Below, piece by piece: positions 19,941-31,303 of a stretch of DNA of 64,000 nt; within the stretch, counting starts at the first letter, position 1; each line of letters starts with the position of its first letter. The stretch spans positions 1,178,001 to 1,242,000 of the forward strand of contig BCHX01000001.1 in NCBI GenBank assembly GCA_001599755.1, in the 5' to 3' direction. The notes under the pieces are model-generated. The model worked only from the letters and a program-made list of their open reading frames with translations. It had not been told where the DNA came from and searched no databases. A program made the translations under genes and the position numbers. This DNA comes from Gliomastix tumulicola. Taxonomy: Eukaryota > Ascomycota > Sordariomycetes > Hypocreales > Bionectriaceae.

Positions 19941-20864
19941 CTAGTTGTCCGGGATGCAAGCCAGAAGAGGAGCTCTGTCCCTCTTCACCGCATCCTCAAC
20001 CGAAGTGAAGGGAATACCAAATTTGTCCTGCGTCTCCTTCGCGACGACCGGGATGGAACTCAGGTCCTTGATGTTGGCCCAGAGGTGGAATTTCTGGCCA
20101 AAGACGCTGATCCCCATGTCCTCCAGCTCAGCTTCAGTCCGCTTGGCCGCGGTGACTCGCTTGCCACTAATGCGGCTCAGAAGGTCTCGCACCTCCTCAA
20201 TGCCGAGGAGCTCGTTGCCCATGTCAATCTCCTGACCCCCGAACTTAGCAGGGTCCAACAGGGCCGCTGCCGCATACTTTCCAACATCATGAGTGTCCGT
20301 GTAGGGCACCTTGACACCCTCGTTCAGAAGATGGTCCAGCTCGCCGTGGGTAGGCAGCCGGGGAAAGTTCCCGTACGCGCCGGGCAGGAAGAAGTCATGG
20401 TGCAGAACAGCAGGACGGACAATGGTGTACGCCTGGAACCCGGCGCCGCGGACAATGTCCTCCACCTCGGCCTTGGAGGCAAAGTAATAGTACAGCTGCG
20501 TCGCCTTGGTCTCCTCGTCGTCCCACATCTCCCTGCTGGACGCGCACTGCGTCGTGGCGGCGACGACGGTCTCGACGCCCGCAGCCCTGGACGCCTCGGC
20601 GATGGTCTTGGCCTGCGGGATCTCGAGACCGGGGAAGGGCACCGTGTTCAGGAAGACGCCCTTGCACCCATGCGCGGCGCGGAAGATGTCGTCGTAGTTC
20701 TTGCTCTCGCCCTGGAAGAGGGTGATGGCCGGGTTGTGCAGGATGGGCGGGACCTTCTGGAGGTCGCGGACGACGGCGTGGATTTTGGCGCCGGACTCGA
20801 GCAGGTGGTGGATGACCCAGCGGCTCTGCTGGCCGGTGGCTTGGGTGATGAGGTAGGTGGACAT
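19941..20864 (-). CDS. NmrA-like family NAD(P)-binding protein, 307 aa
   Basis: Start chosen at MSTYLITQATGQQSRWVIHH, because the Rossmann motif (ATGQQS, in place of the usual GATGxxG) begins six residues later. Typical NmrA features follow: VVRDL near residue 36, VFLNTVPF near 72, a YYYFASKAEVEDIV segment near 125-138 that occupies the usual SDR Tyr/Lys position, and a C-terminal substrate half (DTHDVGKYAAAALLDP). Members act as redox sensors or as isoflavone-reductase-like enzymes. The glycine-poor nucleotide loop leaves cofactor use uncertain. No intron. An inverted repeat about 450 bp upstream may be regulatory. Confidence 0.87.
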   Translation of the reverse strand: MSTYLITQATGQQSRWVIHHLLESGAKIHAVVRDLQKVPPILHNPAITLFQGESKNYDDIFRAAHGCKGVFLNTVPFPGLEIPQAKTIAEASRAAGVETVVAATTQCASSREMWDDEETKATQLYYYFASKAEVEDIVRGAGFQAYTIVRPAVLHHDFFLPGAYGNFPRLPTHGELDHLLNEGVKVPYTDTHDVGKYAAAALLDPAKFGGQEIDMGNELLGIEEVRDLLSRISGKRVTAAKRTEAELEDMGISVFGQKFHLWANIKDLSSIPVVAKETQDKFGIPFTSVEDAVKRDRAPLLACIPDN

Positions 20865-21759
20865 GGTTGGTGATGTGTGTTGAAGGGTGGTGATTGGGTA
20901 TGGAGTTGCCGTTGGTTGGATGGTATTAAGTAGCTCTGTGTTGGACACTAGACTTGCTGGGTGAAGGATGAATGAAGCTGAGGAGCAGAGTTTGGTTTCT
21001 CAAGGAGAATCAATGAATATATATATGTACATAATTATCCTACGGCCGCACAACAATGACCTCCGCCCTCATAATGCTCGGACTTCATGGAGGTGTACGA
21101 AGTGCGATGCCTCGCTCTCGTGTGTCGTCATGGAATGAGCCTCAAACTGCTGATAGACGCGTACATCCAGCCCACCACACTATGCGTCCTCTGAGCTGCC
21201 TGGGCAGATGCTTACAAAGTTTCCTTATCCGAGCGTCCTGCACGCACTAAGATCAGGCAACTTTCAACATGGGAAAGTCAGGGCAGTCATCATCACATCA
21301 CAGGGGTCACTAAAGTCCGACTAGGAGCTCGGACTCGACTTTAGTGCTGAAATCCGGTATATCCGCCAAGCTGCATATGGAGGCTGCATTGGATAGCGTG
21401 GCACAGCAATGCCATTCGAAATGTTTCCGAAGCTATGCTAATCCAGAAGGGCATGAATTTGTAAATCCCACTGGGATATCCCACTTATCCCACCTGGAAC
21501 CGCAGGGACCCTGCATTGTGCGCAGTTTACTCCATTCAATCAGCCGAGACAGTTCACCGTCAGGAGCAGCATGGAAGCACATTGGTTGAGCCCAACCAGG
21601 CAATCATAGATCAGAGGAGAATTATATCGGTCCTAAGGCAATTCCCCGAACTTGCTCATATTGACATGCAAAAAGCCGAGCTCCAGACAGACTACCTGTC
21701 TGGTACGGTACCCATAACCATCAAACACTCACATCGACGGGGTGACTAAGCAATGCCCT
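20865..21759. other. Intergenic, contains a hairpin-like inverted repeat
   Basis: No supported gene. Contains the nested inverted repeat at 21308-21346. Confidence 0.45.
21308..21346. repeat. Perfect 10-bp inverted repeat with nested CCG/CGG pair
   Basis: CACTAAAGTC at 21308-21317 pairs with GACTTTAGTG at 21337-21346. Inside it, AGTCCGA (21314-21320) pairs with TCGGACT (21329-21335), giving CCG-N10-CGG. It could be a Zn2Cys6 site for the NmrA-like gene or a hairpin; there is no direct evidence for either. Confidence 0.6.
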
Positions 21760-23508
21760 CTAATGGACATAGAAGTTAGTGGCAGTAGGATCCGCCTCCT
21801 TCATCTTCCTGTTCAGGCGTCGGAGCATGAACCGCATGGTCAGGGCCATGATGATCACGCCCGAAGAGAAACCGATGCTCGACGTCATGGCCATGGTGAA
21901 GCGAGGAGCGCTGGAGTCGGGCCAGAGGTAGGGCGAGTAGACAGAGGCCAGGTTTCCGAACGTGTTGCAGAGCGCAATGACAATGGCTCGCTTCTGGTTC
22001 GTCTCACCGAGAACACTCGATGCCCATCCAAGCGTCAAGTTGTTCACGCCGTAGGTCGAGCCAACGAAGATCATGATGCCGACGTAACGAGCAGCCACAT
22101 TCAACGTAGAGACACAAACCGCAAACCCGATAATAGCAAGGATCTTGCTGAAGATGATGTGGAAGGTACGCTCATTGCAGCGGCCAGAGCTCCAGGAGAT
22201 GCCCATGGTGTACAGACCCGACAGGATGTACGGCGGGCACGTCAGCCCCAGCGTCTTGGTCCTTCCGTAGCCAAACGTGTTCATGACCGTGGGCAAAAAG
22301 TTCTTGAAGCCGTTTGTGAGAAAATGCAAATTCGCCATGAGGCAGAAGGCCCAGGTGCGCCAGTCGGAGACGGCCTGGCGGAAGCCGACGAGGACGCTGA
22401 CGTTCTCGTCCTCGGTGCGGCCCGTCGTGTCCATCTGGATGCGGTCGTGGGCGAGTTGGCGCTGCTCGGGCGTCAGCCAGCGCGTCTGCAGCGGGCTGTC
22501 GGGCAGCATCCAGAAGGCCGGGAGGGCGACGGCGAGGGAGAGGGCGCCCTGGATGATGAACATCCAGCGCCAGCCCGAGATGCCCATGCGGCCGTCGAGC
22601 TCGAAGATGCCGGCGGCGATGATGCCCGAGAGGGCCGAGGCCATGATGTTGCCGGAGTAGAAGATGGCCATGCGGACGGCGATCTCCTTGCGGGTGTAGA
22701 GCATCGAGAGGATGTAGACGGCACCGGGGTAGAACTGGAAGAGATGAGTAGTTAGTAGACAGATATACGGATTTTTAGAACGGGGGTGTCACTCACAGGA
22801 GCCTCGACAAGTCCGAGGAAGAAGCGGCACACGAGCATGTCCGTGTAGTTTCGGGCCTTGTAGCTCAAGATGGTCACAACAGACCAAGCAACCATGAAAC
22901 CTGAGATTACGTGTTAATTCTCCTTGTCTCCCATTGGGATTCCTCGGATATTGACTCACCTGACATGTAAATCGATGGGCGGACCTTGCTAAGAATCATG
23001 TTGGAGGGGATCTGGCCGGCTAGGTACCTATAGTCGGCTGTCAGAAGGATGCAAGATTGACTCTTTGGGCCCAAGATAGACTTACCCGACGAAGAGAATC
23101 GACACCAAGGTGTTGAATTGCGTTCCCTCGAGGCCCAGCTCGTCCACAAGACCGTTGAGCTTTCCATTGGCAATGGCGTTGCGATCGAGGAAGTTGAAGA
23201 AGTACATCCACCACAGGAGAGGCTGAACAAAGTTAGTCGGTTGTGCGCTCGGAATCTTAGAAGCAGGAGTCATAGCGCGATCTTACCAGACAGAACCAAT
23301 CCAGCCGGCGTACCAGGGCCCTTTCCAGTGGGCTGATCTTCCTGATGACCGCACCGAACTCGTCAATGGGCGCCCTCTTCAGGTCATCAAGATCATCCAG
23401 CATCATGCCATCCTCGTTATGGTCTCGCCTATTCTTGTTATCCCTGGTGCCCTCGAGCTGCTGGACATCCAGGCCAGCTTTGGCATCAGTCGTCTCGCTC
23501 GCGGCCAT
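21760..23508 (-). CDS. MFS transporter, anion:cation symporter family (Dal5/TNA1-like), spliced, 501 aa
   Basis: Five exons: 23508-23287, 23222-23086, 23027-22960, 22900-22797, 22734-21760 (1506 nt), with canonical junctions throughout. Each internal exon encodes recognisable family sequence: LLWWMYFFNFLDRNAIANGK (helix 1), then YLAGQIPSNMILSKVRPS, VVTILSYKARNYTDMLVCRF, and GAVYILSMLYTRKEIAVR. Twelve membrane helices are expected, and the FLDRNAI and RFFLGLVEAPFYPG blocks are typical of the Dal5 group, which imports allantoate, nicotinate, pantothenate or other small carboxylates across the plasma membrane. The polar 75-residue N-terminus is longer than average. The exact substrate cannot be read from sequence. 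The gene next door is a broken aldo-keto reductase. Confidence 0.9.
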
Positions 23509-24372
23509 TGTTCAAGGTGCACCGATGGCAGATTGCTGAGTGTCTGAAGTGAATCCGTGTGCGATGATGGCCAGTCGATCTTTGCAAGAACGAGGGATGA
23601 AGAATCTTTTAAAGATGGGTCTTTAGCCAAGCAATGTTCCCCAGGTTCTAGTCCAGTGTGGGAGCTGGAGAGGCACATGTTTCCCCAGAACCATGTCTGG
23701 AGCGTGACCATGAGGAGGTCCCCTCAGCTGGGCGAAAGGTCGGTGTCGACACCGGGCTTGGTACTGTGGATTTTGACTGCTTGGGCCCTGGAGCCATTGA
23801 CTTGATGAGCCAAGGACCTTGAGCCATGAACTGACTCGGAAACAAACAACCGCCCATTCCCCGCAGGGAGTGACCTGCTCGTGAATGAGGAGAAAGATGG
23901 GGAGACTGAGGCCACCTCTGGCAGTAGCTGCAGCAACTAGCAGGGACCAGGGGCGCCAGAGATTTTTGTTCGCTCCACAGCTTGGCCTTTTGGGGAGAAG
24001 TTCGGTGACTGGACCGGATTTCTGACTCCGGTCTCTATGCCGATGTGCTTTGACTGACTCTACCCTAAATCACTGTCCTTCGGAAATTTCCAAGGATGGA
24101 ATCCCATCAGAGTTTCGACGACGCTATGAATAACCTATTCTCTCCTTTTAATCAGCCCTGTTCGTCTCTTTTCGAGCACGTTTGGGAATCTAGAAGGGAA
24201 TGCGATAACGTGGATGTGTCACGAGTTGAGATGTTCAACTTGACTCTATGTGCCTAAGATTCTAAACCGTCAGCTAATCAATATGCGCATGATACCCTGC
24301 GCAAAGAAATAAAGCTTTAAGCATCAATTTTCAGTTGGTCGCATGGTCATTAGTTCCCATGCAGATCGCTTC
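23509..24372. other. Intergenic, no supported gene
   Basis: Presumed promoter of the MFS gene and 3' flank of the pseudogene. Short frames here lack coding character. Confidence 0.45.
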
Positions 24373-25583
24373 TTAGCGCATTCGCAGATCGGATAGCATG
24401 CCATCCTCTAGAAGCTTGATCTCCTCGTCCGTCAAATTCAACTCCAGGGCCTTCACCCCCCTCCCCCACCCTCTTCTCACTGCTCAGGCCCAAGATAGGC
24501 GAGCAGCCGCGGCTGAGAACCCAAGCCGTAGCAACCACCGCCATCGGCACTCCTCTGTCCTTGGCAATCTTCTCGACCGTGTCCTCAATCTCGAGGTTGG
24601 CATCAGCGAACCACTGATCTGTCCTGGTATCCGACTGGGCCCTGGTGCTCTTTTCCCCATCCTGTTTCTGCCGAGGTCTGGCTAGCATGCCGCGTGCGAT
24701 GGGACTCCAGGGGATGACTTCGACACCCATTTCATTGCAGAAGGGGATCGTCTCGCGTTCCTCCTCGGGATAGAGTAGGCTGTAGAAGGGCTGTATGCTG
24801 ACGAAGGTGGTCCAGCCGTTGAGCTTGGCTGTGTACTGCAGGCGGGCGAACTCCCAGGTGTACACGCTCGAGGCTCTAATATATCGAACTTTTCCGGATT
24901 GCACGACTTCGTGAAGGGCGCGCATGATCTCTTCGGGGGGCAGTTTCGCGGTCGAGTCGATGGAGCTGAAGCACGTCTACATAAAAGAGACAAATGTTAG
25001 CGTATATACCCATTGAAAATGAGTACCGTCGATCTCTTCCAGATGCTTACCGATCTAGTCGCTGTCCAGTCTTTTGAGGCATTGGTCCACCGCAGAGGAG
25101 ATGTGCTTTTGGCTCAGGCCCAGCTGATTGACCAGCGGATGTCATTGACGCCGGGCGGTCTCGAGTCATCGCCCGTGATGGGATTGTAGATCTTGGTCAG
25201 GATGACGACCTTGCTCCTCGGGATGTTGAATTTCTTCAAAGCCTTGCCGACAATCACCTCGGACTTGCCATTGGAGTACATGTCCGCTGTGTCCTGAAAA
25301 CATGCCGTTAGCATGTTGCGTACGTGGATCGCATTGAGATGAGGACTAACCTATGTGTTGATACTAAGATCATATGCCTTCTTGATGACCTCGAGACTTT
25401 CATCCTCGTCCAAGACCCAGGGCGAGCCCTCCCAGTTGCTTGAACCAAAGGTCATGCTTCCTAGAATGAGCTTTGAGATCTTCGGGTCACTGGCGCATAG
25501 TTTGGAAGGCAGCTCGTCAGCATCTTTGTGTGACTTGGGGACAAATCCTGAGTTCCGTACCCAGTGTATTCCATGGTGGGCAT
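24373..25583 (-). pseudogene. Aldo-keto reductase pseudogene (YajO/AAD-type)
   Basis: The family signature is easy to follow but the frame is broken several times. KISKLILGSMTFGSSNWEG and YDLSINT are followed by a TAG where the family has Trp or Phe just before the first intron (about 25348). The second block (DTADMYSNGKSEVIVG) then shifts frame near 25130-25140. LVNQLGLSQKHIS is followed by a TAG in place of Tyr (about 25065). A one-base shift in a C run near 24940 and another in a G run near 24465 separate the last parts, which end ALELNLTDEEIKLLEDG. The start is placed at MPTMEYTG (25583) and is uncertain. Five independent lesions argue for real decay rather than sequencing error. The intact protein would have been a cytosolic NADPH-dependent reductase. 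Confidence 0.8.
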
Positions 25584-26235
25584 GCTAGCGTCAATCTACC
25601 CAAGCTTGAACTCTGACGAGACTGCTCTGGCACAATCTATGCCCCTATGTAATAGAGCCATTCTTCCTGAGACAGTATCACTGCCACGAGGACCGCCGCG
25701 CTTCATGATCCGATCCGTATGCAAGTCCCTTGCAGATATGCCGGGTCAGATGCCGGACTCACATCTCGCAGACACCCGAGAGAGAGTGAGACCACTTCTC
25801 CCCACTGGGCGGCGGCCTCCAGTCTATATTCTTCCCCAAGTGCAAGCTCTGCCCCGCATCGGCGACCAGTCCGACATGCAGCCCCATCGACGGCCGAGAT
25901 GACCGACAGGCAGTACCCATTCTTGAATTCCATGTCTTCAGTGTAGATTCGACCATGCCTGCGAGAAGCAGGACGGCAGATCTGATATCGGATTCGGGAC
26001 CCTCTTCTAGCCATGGAACATAGACAGCACATGCGCCTGCCAGACCACGGGGAGTAGTCCAGGTCGTTGATTCCAATCCGGTATATTATCTGGAGAGCTT
26101 GTGCAGACATGCGCCTGGACACATACCCATACTCCCTCCCACTTCATAACCCCTCTATCAAAGATCCGATCTCAACAGGTCCCTTCCTTCCGAGCACCCC
26201 TTGACACACTCCCCCTCAATCTCGACAAACTCACT
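25584..26235. other. Intergenic with unassigned leftward open frames
   Basis: Two overlapping leftward frames (25703-26122 and 25759-26076) contain protein-like fragments such as VYVPWLEEGPESDIRSAVLL in one and EFKNGYCLSVISAVDGAACR in another. Useful sequence in different frames suggests another decayed gene, but I could not name a family, so no CDS is called. Confidence 0.35.
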
Positions 26236-27225
26236 ATGGGCTCCCTCGGCGACTCTGGCGTGATTCTCATCACGGGCGCGGCAGGCTTCATCGGCCAGGA
26301 GCTCGCAGCCACACTCCTCCTCAACTCCCCGCACCGCCTCCTCCTCACCGACGTCGTGACGCCCCCGATCCCTGCCGTCGCGACCGAGTTCGCCCCCCGC
26401 GTGCAGTCGACCAAGTGCGACCTCACCGACGCGGCCGCCCTCGACGCCCTGCTGAGCACGCACAAGACCTACGCGGCCGTCTACCTGCTGCACGGCCTCA
26501 TGTCCGGCGGCGCCGAGGCGAACCTCGAGCTCGGCTGGCGCGTGAACCTCGACTCGCACCGCAACGCCATCGACCACCTCCGAAAGAGCAACCCGGGCAC
26601 CGTCGTCGTGTTTCCCTCGAGCCTGGCCGTGTACGGACCCAGCTCCAAGGCGGAGGTCAGCAGCGAGAGCACGACGCCGCTGCCGCAGTCGAGCTACGGC
26701 GCGCAGAAGCTCATGATCGAGACGTACCTCAACGACATGTCGCGGCGCGGTCTTCTCGACGGGCGCATCGTGCGTCTGCCGACCATCATCGTGCGTCCCG
26801 GTGCGCCGTCCGCGGCCGCGAGTTCGTTCGCGAGCGGGATCGTGCGCGAGCCGCTCAAGGGGGAGGAGAGCATCCTGCCCGTCGCCCGGGACCTCGAGAT
26901 GTGGGTGTGCAGTCCTGATACGGTCGTGTCGAACTTAGTCCTCGTCAAGGACGTGCCGGCGAGCCGCTTCGGCCCCAGTCGCGTGCTGAATCTGCCGGGT
27001 ATCACGGTGACTGTCCAGGACATCCTCGACGGCCTCAGCGCGGTCGCGGGACCCAAGACTGTCGCTCTCGTGAAGGAGGAGAGGGATCCCAAGGTGGAGG
27101 CCATCGTCGGGAGCTGGCCTGCGCGGTTCGACACCAAGAGGGCCGAGAGTCTGGGAATGCTTCCCGATCTGTCACTGTCCGAGAACTTTGCTAGATTTGC
27201 TGCGCGTAACAAGGTAGCATCATAG
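26236..27225 (+). CDS. NAD-dependent epimerase/dehydratase-family protein, D-erythronate dehydrogenase (DenD)-like, 329 aa
   Basis: Start chosen at MGSLGDSGVILITGAAGF; the upstream ATG at 26101 lies in sequence of leader character. The extended-SDR motifs are all present: GAAGFIG near residue 14, a Ser in the VVFPSSLAVYG block near 132 and Tyr-Lys in SYGAQKLM near 160. The segment LHGLMSGGAEANLELGWRVN and the later RLPTIIVRPGAPSAAASSF with PLKGEE match the DenD group, which oxidises D-erythronate at C2 in bacterial four-carbon acid catabolism. No intron and no targeting signal. It is convergent with a Zn2Cys6 regulator and close to an aldolase and a D-2-hydroxyacid dehydrogenase, which supports a sugar-acid role. 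The substrate is inferred. Confidence 0.86.
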   Translation: MGSLGDSGVILITGAAGFIGQELAATLLLNSPHRLLLTDVVTPPIPAVATEFAPRVQSTKCDLTDAAALDALLSTHKTYAAVYLLHGLMSGGAEANLELGWRVNLDSHRNAIDHLRKSNPGTVVVFPSSLAVYGPSSKAEVSSESTTPLPQSSYGAQKLMIETYLNDMSRRGLLDGRIVRLPTIIVRPGAPSAAASSFASGIVREPLKGEESILPVARDLEMWVCSPDTVVSNLVLVKDVPASRFGPSRVLNLPGITVTVQDILDGLSAVAGPKTVALVKEERDPKVEAIVGSWPARFDTKRAESLGMLPDLSLSENFARFAARNKVAS

Positions 27226-27320
27226 ATAGATAGACGGTGGACAGGAGGAACATCAGCATGTTTTGGAACGACTTTGTATACATATGAATAGATTGCTTGA
27301 TTTGAAGTACCCTGTCTCGT

Positions 27321-29759
27321 TCAGTGAAACCCGTTCTGAGGGTTCATGAAACCGGGGCTTATGCTGCCCATGTACATTTGCTGCGACGCAGAGTAGTCCA
27401 GGCCCATGTTCATGTTCATGTCGTCCATCAGGAAGAACGGATCCAGCTCCAGGTCCGTCATCGGTCGGTCCGTGAAGTTGGCAGTTCCATCCCCGAAGAG
27501 AGGCGGACCTTGCTGCGCGTACGGACCAAGTCCGTTCTTGATGATGGTCGTGCCCCCCGGTGACACTTCCTCCTGTGCATTCTGCTGTCGCAGCGTGGCG
27601 AGCACCCTCTCAAAGCCCCTTGGCATAAGATGCACCAAATGCCATCTCCCCACAGGTGTTGCCTCGTAGACCGCCTTGAGTCGTGAAATAAGATCGATGA
27701 CGTGCGCCCGTTCGACGAGATTGCTGTCGTCCCCGGGCGCACAAGCCAGACGAGCCAGGACCATGCAGGCAAAACCTATCATGGACTGCACATAGCACGG
27801 CAGCCCGACCAGCGCGACTCCAACATCCGGGTCTGATATGATCATGTTGAGGATAGACGTCGCAGCGGACACGGCTCCATGCGCAGGCTCAGACAGCTCT
27901 GGCGGCAGCATCGCCGTGCTCCTCTTCCACTGGAACGTATGAGAATAAAGATACAGCTTCGCAAAGTGATAATGGAACAGCGCGCCCTTGCGCGGGAACG
28001 CCCCGAACCCTTCCTGGTACTCGGGGAACGTTGAACGCCACTGGTCCAGCCACTGATCCAGCTGGCGTGAGAAGCCCTTGATCTGCGTGAGGAGCACGGC
28101 GGGCGTCATGTGGCGCGCGCTCCCGTCGCTGCCAAAGAGCTCGCGGACGCTGTGGATGGTCTGCAGCAGCGCGACCTGGCTCAGCAGGCGCTGGTCGCCC
28201 GTGTTGATGATGCCGCCGGGGAGCTTGGAGACGGCCTCGTAGCCGATGATGGCGGCGTCCTCGCGGCTGGCGCATTCCCGCGCGTAGAGCGTTGAGAGGT
28301 GCTGGTCGCAGATGTAGATGAGGTACCAGACGCGTATAAAGTCGGCCGAGTCCTCGTCGCTCTGGGTGGTCAGGCGGTTGTAGTGATCGACGGCGTCGAA
28401 CTCGGCGGCTCGGCGGCAGGCGACGCCGGAGAGCACCCAGGAGATGTCGTTCAGCCAGTAGGAGGCCACGCCTAGAGCGCGTAGGTAGTCTCGGTCTACG
28501 CGGCGGTCGAGGAGCGAGAGCGTGACGAGGCGGCGGAACTCGCCGTTGCAGATGGTATAGAGATCGCTTCCGCCGTGCGGTTCGTGCATTGCTGCGACGG
28601 TGAGGATGGCCGCTGTGAGTATCGGGCTCTTGCGGCGGACATCGACAAGGTGTCTGTATCGCGAGTTGACGACGCCGTACATGTAGTGATCCAAACGGTC
28701 GATATATAGGCTGAATAGCCTCTCAGCATCCTCCAAAGAGAGCAGTCCCCTTGACACGAGATCACTCGGCATCGCCTCGCCATGATCATGCCGGTCCGTC
28801 TGTGAAGGAGCCACGCCCCGGGGATCCTTCTCGGCGGTGTCATCTGGTGATCGTAGGGCGCTGAGCTTTGTGAGATGGTACACGGAGCGGATGGGCACAT
28901 GCGGCAGGTCCGTCTCGTCCTGTGGCGAGATACTCGGTGACACATCGCAAGAAGGTCCGGCGGTCCGTGGTTCTGCTGCCTTGTTACCAGGCGGCGCGTC
29001 GTTGGCCTCGAGGGACGTCGGAGTGTGAGCTGGGCCGTTGGGGAGCTGATTGACCTGGAGAGGCGCCATGAGAGGGAGGTTCAGGGTGCCGAGGACATGC
29101 TGGATGTTGGCGTAGACGGCGTCGAGATCCTGGAGGACGGCATCTTTGAATCTGCATCACTCTCATTAGCCAATCTGTCATGCTAGACGCGCGCTCACGA
29201 GGGCATCACTCACGGCATGTAGTTCTCCTCAAGGACCGACTGGATCGCGCTCTTGTTGACGACACACTCCAGATCCTTCTTCGCACACCGTCGACACGGC
29301 GGACCGGAGTCCTCCATGACACACTTGATCTACGTGGCGACCCCATTATGAGCATCCATACACACCCAGTGGACATCACGCGCGTATGCATAGACTCACC
29401 TTCTGCCGCCGACACGCAACGCAGGCCTTGGCCTTGCGATTCATGGGAGCGGAGGCATCCGCGGCAGCACCACTTCTAGCCGGCCCTGCTGCTGAGAAGG
29501 AAAAGGAGTCGTCGAGGCCGGCATCGTCTCCGGCGTTGCTGGGTCTGTGTCGGCTCGGTCTTCTCACGGCCGGGCGTTTGTGCGAGTGCGAGGAGGCCTC
29601 GGCGCCGGCCAAAGCGCCGTGCTGCTCGTAGCCGCTGCCGCCGCCGTGGAGAGCAGGAGGTTGAGCCGCTGTAATAGTACCAGCAGCAGAGCCGTTGGGG
29701 GAGTGAGACTCTGCTGCCTCGTTCCACGAGCGCTTGGGCATCTTGATGACCGACGGCAC
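27321..29759 (-). CDS. Zn2Cys6 transcription factor, spliced, 768 aa
   Basis: Three exons: 29759-29400, 29329-29214, 29151-27321 (2307 nt). The first intron interrupts the zinc cluster: exon 1 ends CVACRRQK, and exon 2 supplies IKCVMEDSGPPCRRC with the last Cys in KKDLEC, completing the six ligands. An intron at this point is common in the family. A second start at MPKRSWNEA, six codons later, is equally plausible. After a Ser/Gly-rich linker, the fungal-specific regulatory domain runs from about residue 270 (LLSLEDAERLFSLYIDRLDH) to 680. The C-terminus is acidic and Met/Asn-rich (LELDPFFLMDDMNMNMGLD), a likely activation domain. The gene is convergent with the erythronate-dehydrogenase-like gene and in tandem with the aldolase, so it is the likely local regulator. 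Confidence 0.9.
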
Positions 29760-30233
29760 GGGGCAATGACTGACTGACTGGCTGACTGATTGCCGACCTT
29801 CCTCACGTCCAGTTTAATGAAGGAATCGAATCAGCAAAAAGCTGGGAAATGCGGAGAAGCAAATCAAACGGGGACTGAAGGACGAGGCCGGTTCAAGGGC
29901 TCCAGAGAAGTGGTGGGCCAAGATGGGGACCCTAGACATGGGCCAAGGAGGCTATTAGACCCGAAGGCATGGTCTTTTTGCCGTGGATATCCTGGATACT
30001 TTTCCTCTTTTCCCACTGGCTTCATGGAATGTGCGTCTGGGGTGGGCGGAAATAGCGAGTCAGGGGCTCTCACGAGACCAGATCCCGGTAGCGGGATGGT
30101 ACCTGACAGCTGTCATGATGTTTACTCTTTTGCATTGATCGTGTCTATGAGTCTTTGATCGTAAATCTATATAGAACAAACAGTCTACAGTCTCCCTTTT
30201 TCCCCGGCTCAGCCATGGCATCATCCATCACGC
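29760..30233. other. Intergenic, promoter of the Zn2Cys6 gene
   Basis: No supported gene. Holds the regulator's 5' flank and the 3' flank of the aldolase gene. Confidence 0.45.
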
Positions 30234-31303
30234 TCATGAGACAATGGCCTCCCGCCCGGGCATCGTCTTCTCCGTCTCCTCGAGGATGCTCAGCGTCTCG
30301 AGCGCCCACTTCTTCATGCCGTCGCCCAGCGGCGCGTACGGCTTGCGCATGATGAACATGCGCTCGTTCTCGAGCCCGATGTGCCGCCCGATGTGGTACC
30401 AGGCCGCGTATTTGGTGCAGTTGAGGCTCTTCTTGCACGCCCACTCGGCCAGGGCGACCTTCTCCTGCAGGGCCGTCGCCTCCTCGATCCTGCCGGCCTT
30501 GTAGAGGTCGAAGAGGCGCGAGACGGACTTGGGGAAGATGTTGCCCATGCCGACGACGCAGCCGCTCGAGCCGAGGGTGAGCCCCGGGATGAGGTAGTCG
30601 GCGCTGCCGCCAAAGACGGCCATGTGCTCCGGGCCGTACTTGGCCGTGACGCGGATGGACTTGCCGACCTGGGCGCAGGTGAGCTTGGCGGCGACGATGT
30701 TGGGGTGGGAGGCGAGGGCGACGATCTGGTCCGAGTCGATGTCGACGCCCGAGACGACGCCGGGGAACTGGAGGCAGAGAGGCAAGTCAGTCACGGGATT
30801 TTGTTTTACTTGAGAAACCCTGAAGGGAGCGGACTCACGTTGTAGATGACAATGGGCATCGGAGAGCCGTCAGCGACATCACGGTAGTACTGCACAACCA
30901 CGTCCGTGGTCACAGCCTTGGGCCAGTAGCTCGGCGGCAGCAGCAGGCCCCAGCCGGCGCCCGCCGCAGCAGCCGCCTTCGCGTTCTTGATGGTCTCGGC
31001 CGTGCTCTGGGCGCTGATGCCCGCCAGCAGCGGGTAGTCCGGGATGCCGAGGTCGGTCACGGCCTTCCGGGCGTTCCTGACGATGGCCGCGCGCTCCTCG
31101 AAGTCGAGCAGGGCCAGCTCGCCGTTGGTGCCGCCGTAGACGAGGCCGTGGCAGCCCGCGTTGACGAGGTACTGGCAGTGCTTGTACATGGCGTCGAGGT
31201 TGATGCCCTGCTCCGGCGTGTCGTCGTAGATGGTGATGACGGGTGTGTAGACGCCGGGCGGCAGCGGCTTGGCCTTGGCGGTGGTGATCTTTGCGATGCT
31301 CAT
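30234..31303 (-). CDS. Dihydrodipicolinate-synthase-family aldolase (class I), spliced, 332 aa
   Basis: Exons 31303-30839 and 30767-30234 (999 nt); the 71-bp intron opens GTGAGT. It belongs to the DapA/N-acetylneuraminate lyase superfamily, TIM-barrel enzymes that make or break a bond to pyruvate through a lysine Schiff base. Visible elements: GVYTPVITIYDDT at the start, YGGTNGELALLDFEER (in place of the GTTGE loop) near residue 57, the IVIYNFPG junction near 155 with the conserved Tyr, and AAKLTC near 186 with the Schiff-base Lys. The fungal branch of this family includes 2-keto-3-deoxy sugar-acid aldolases of uronate breakdown, and this is the role I favour over lysine synthesis, which fungi make by another route. 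No targeting peptide. Confidence 0.87.

Noticed and set aside
21742..22755. 337-codon frame opposite the MFS gene
   Set aside because: Antisense shadow; the other strand gives helix after helix of a known carrier family.
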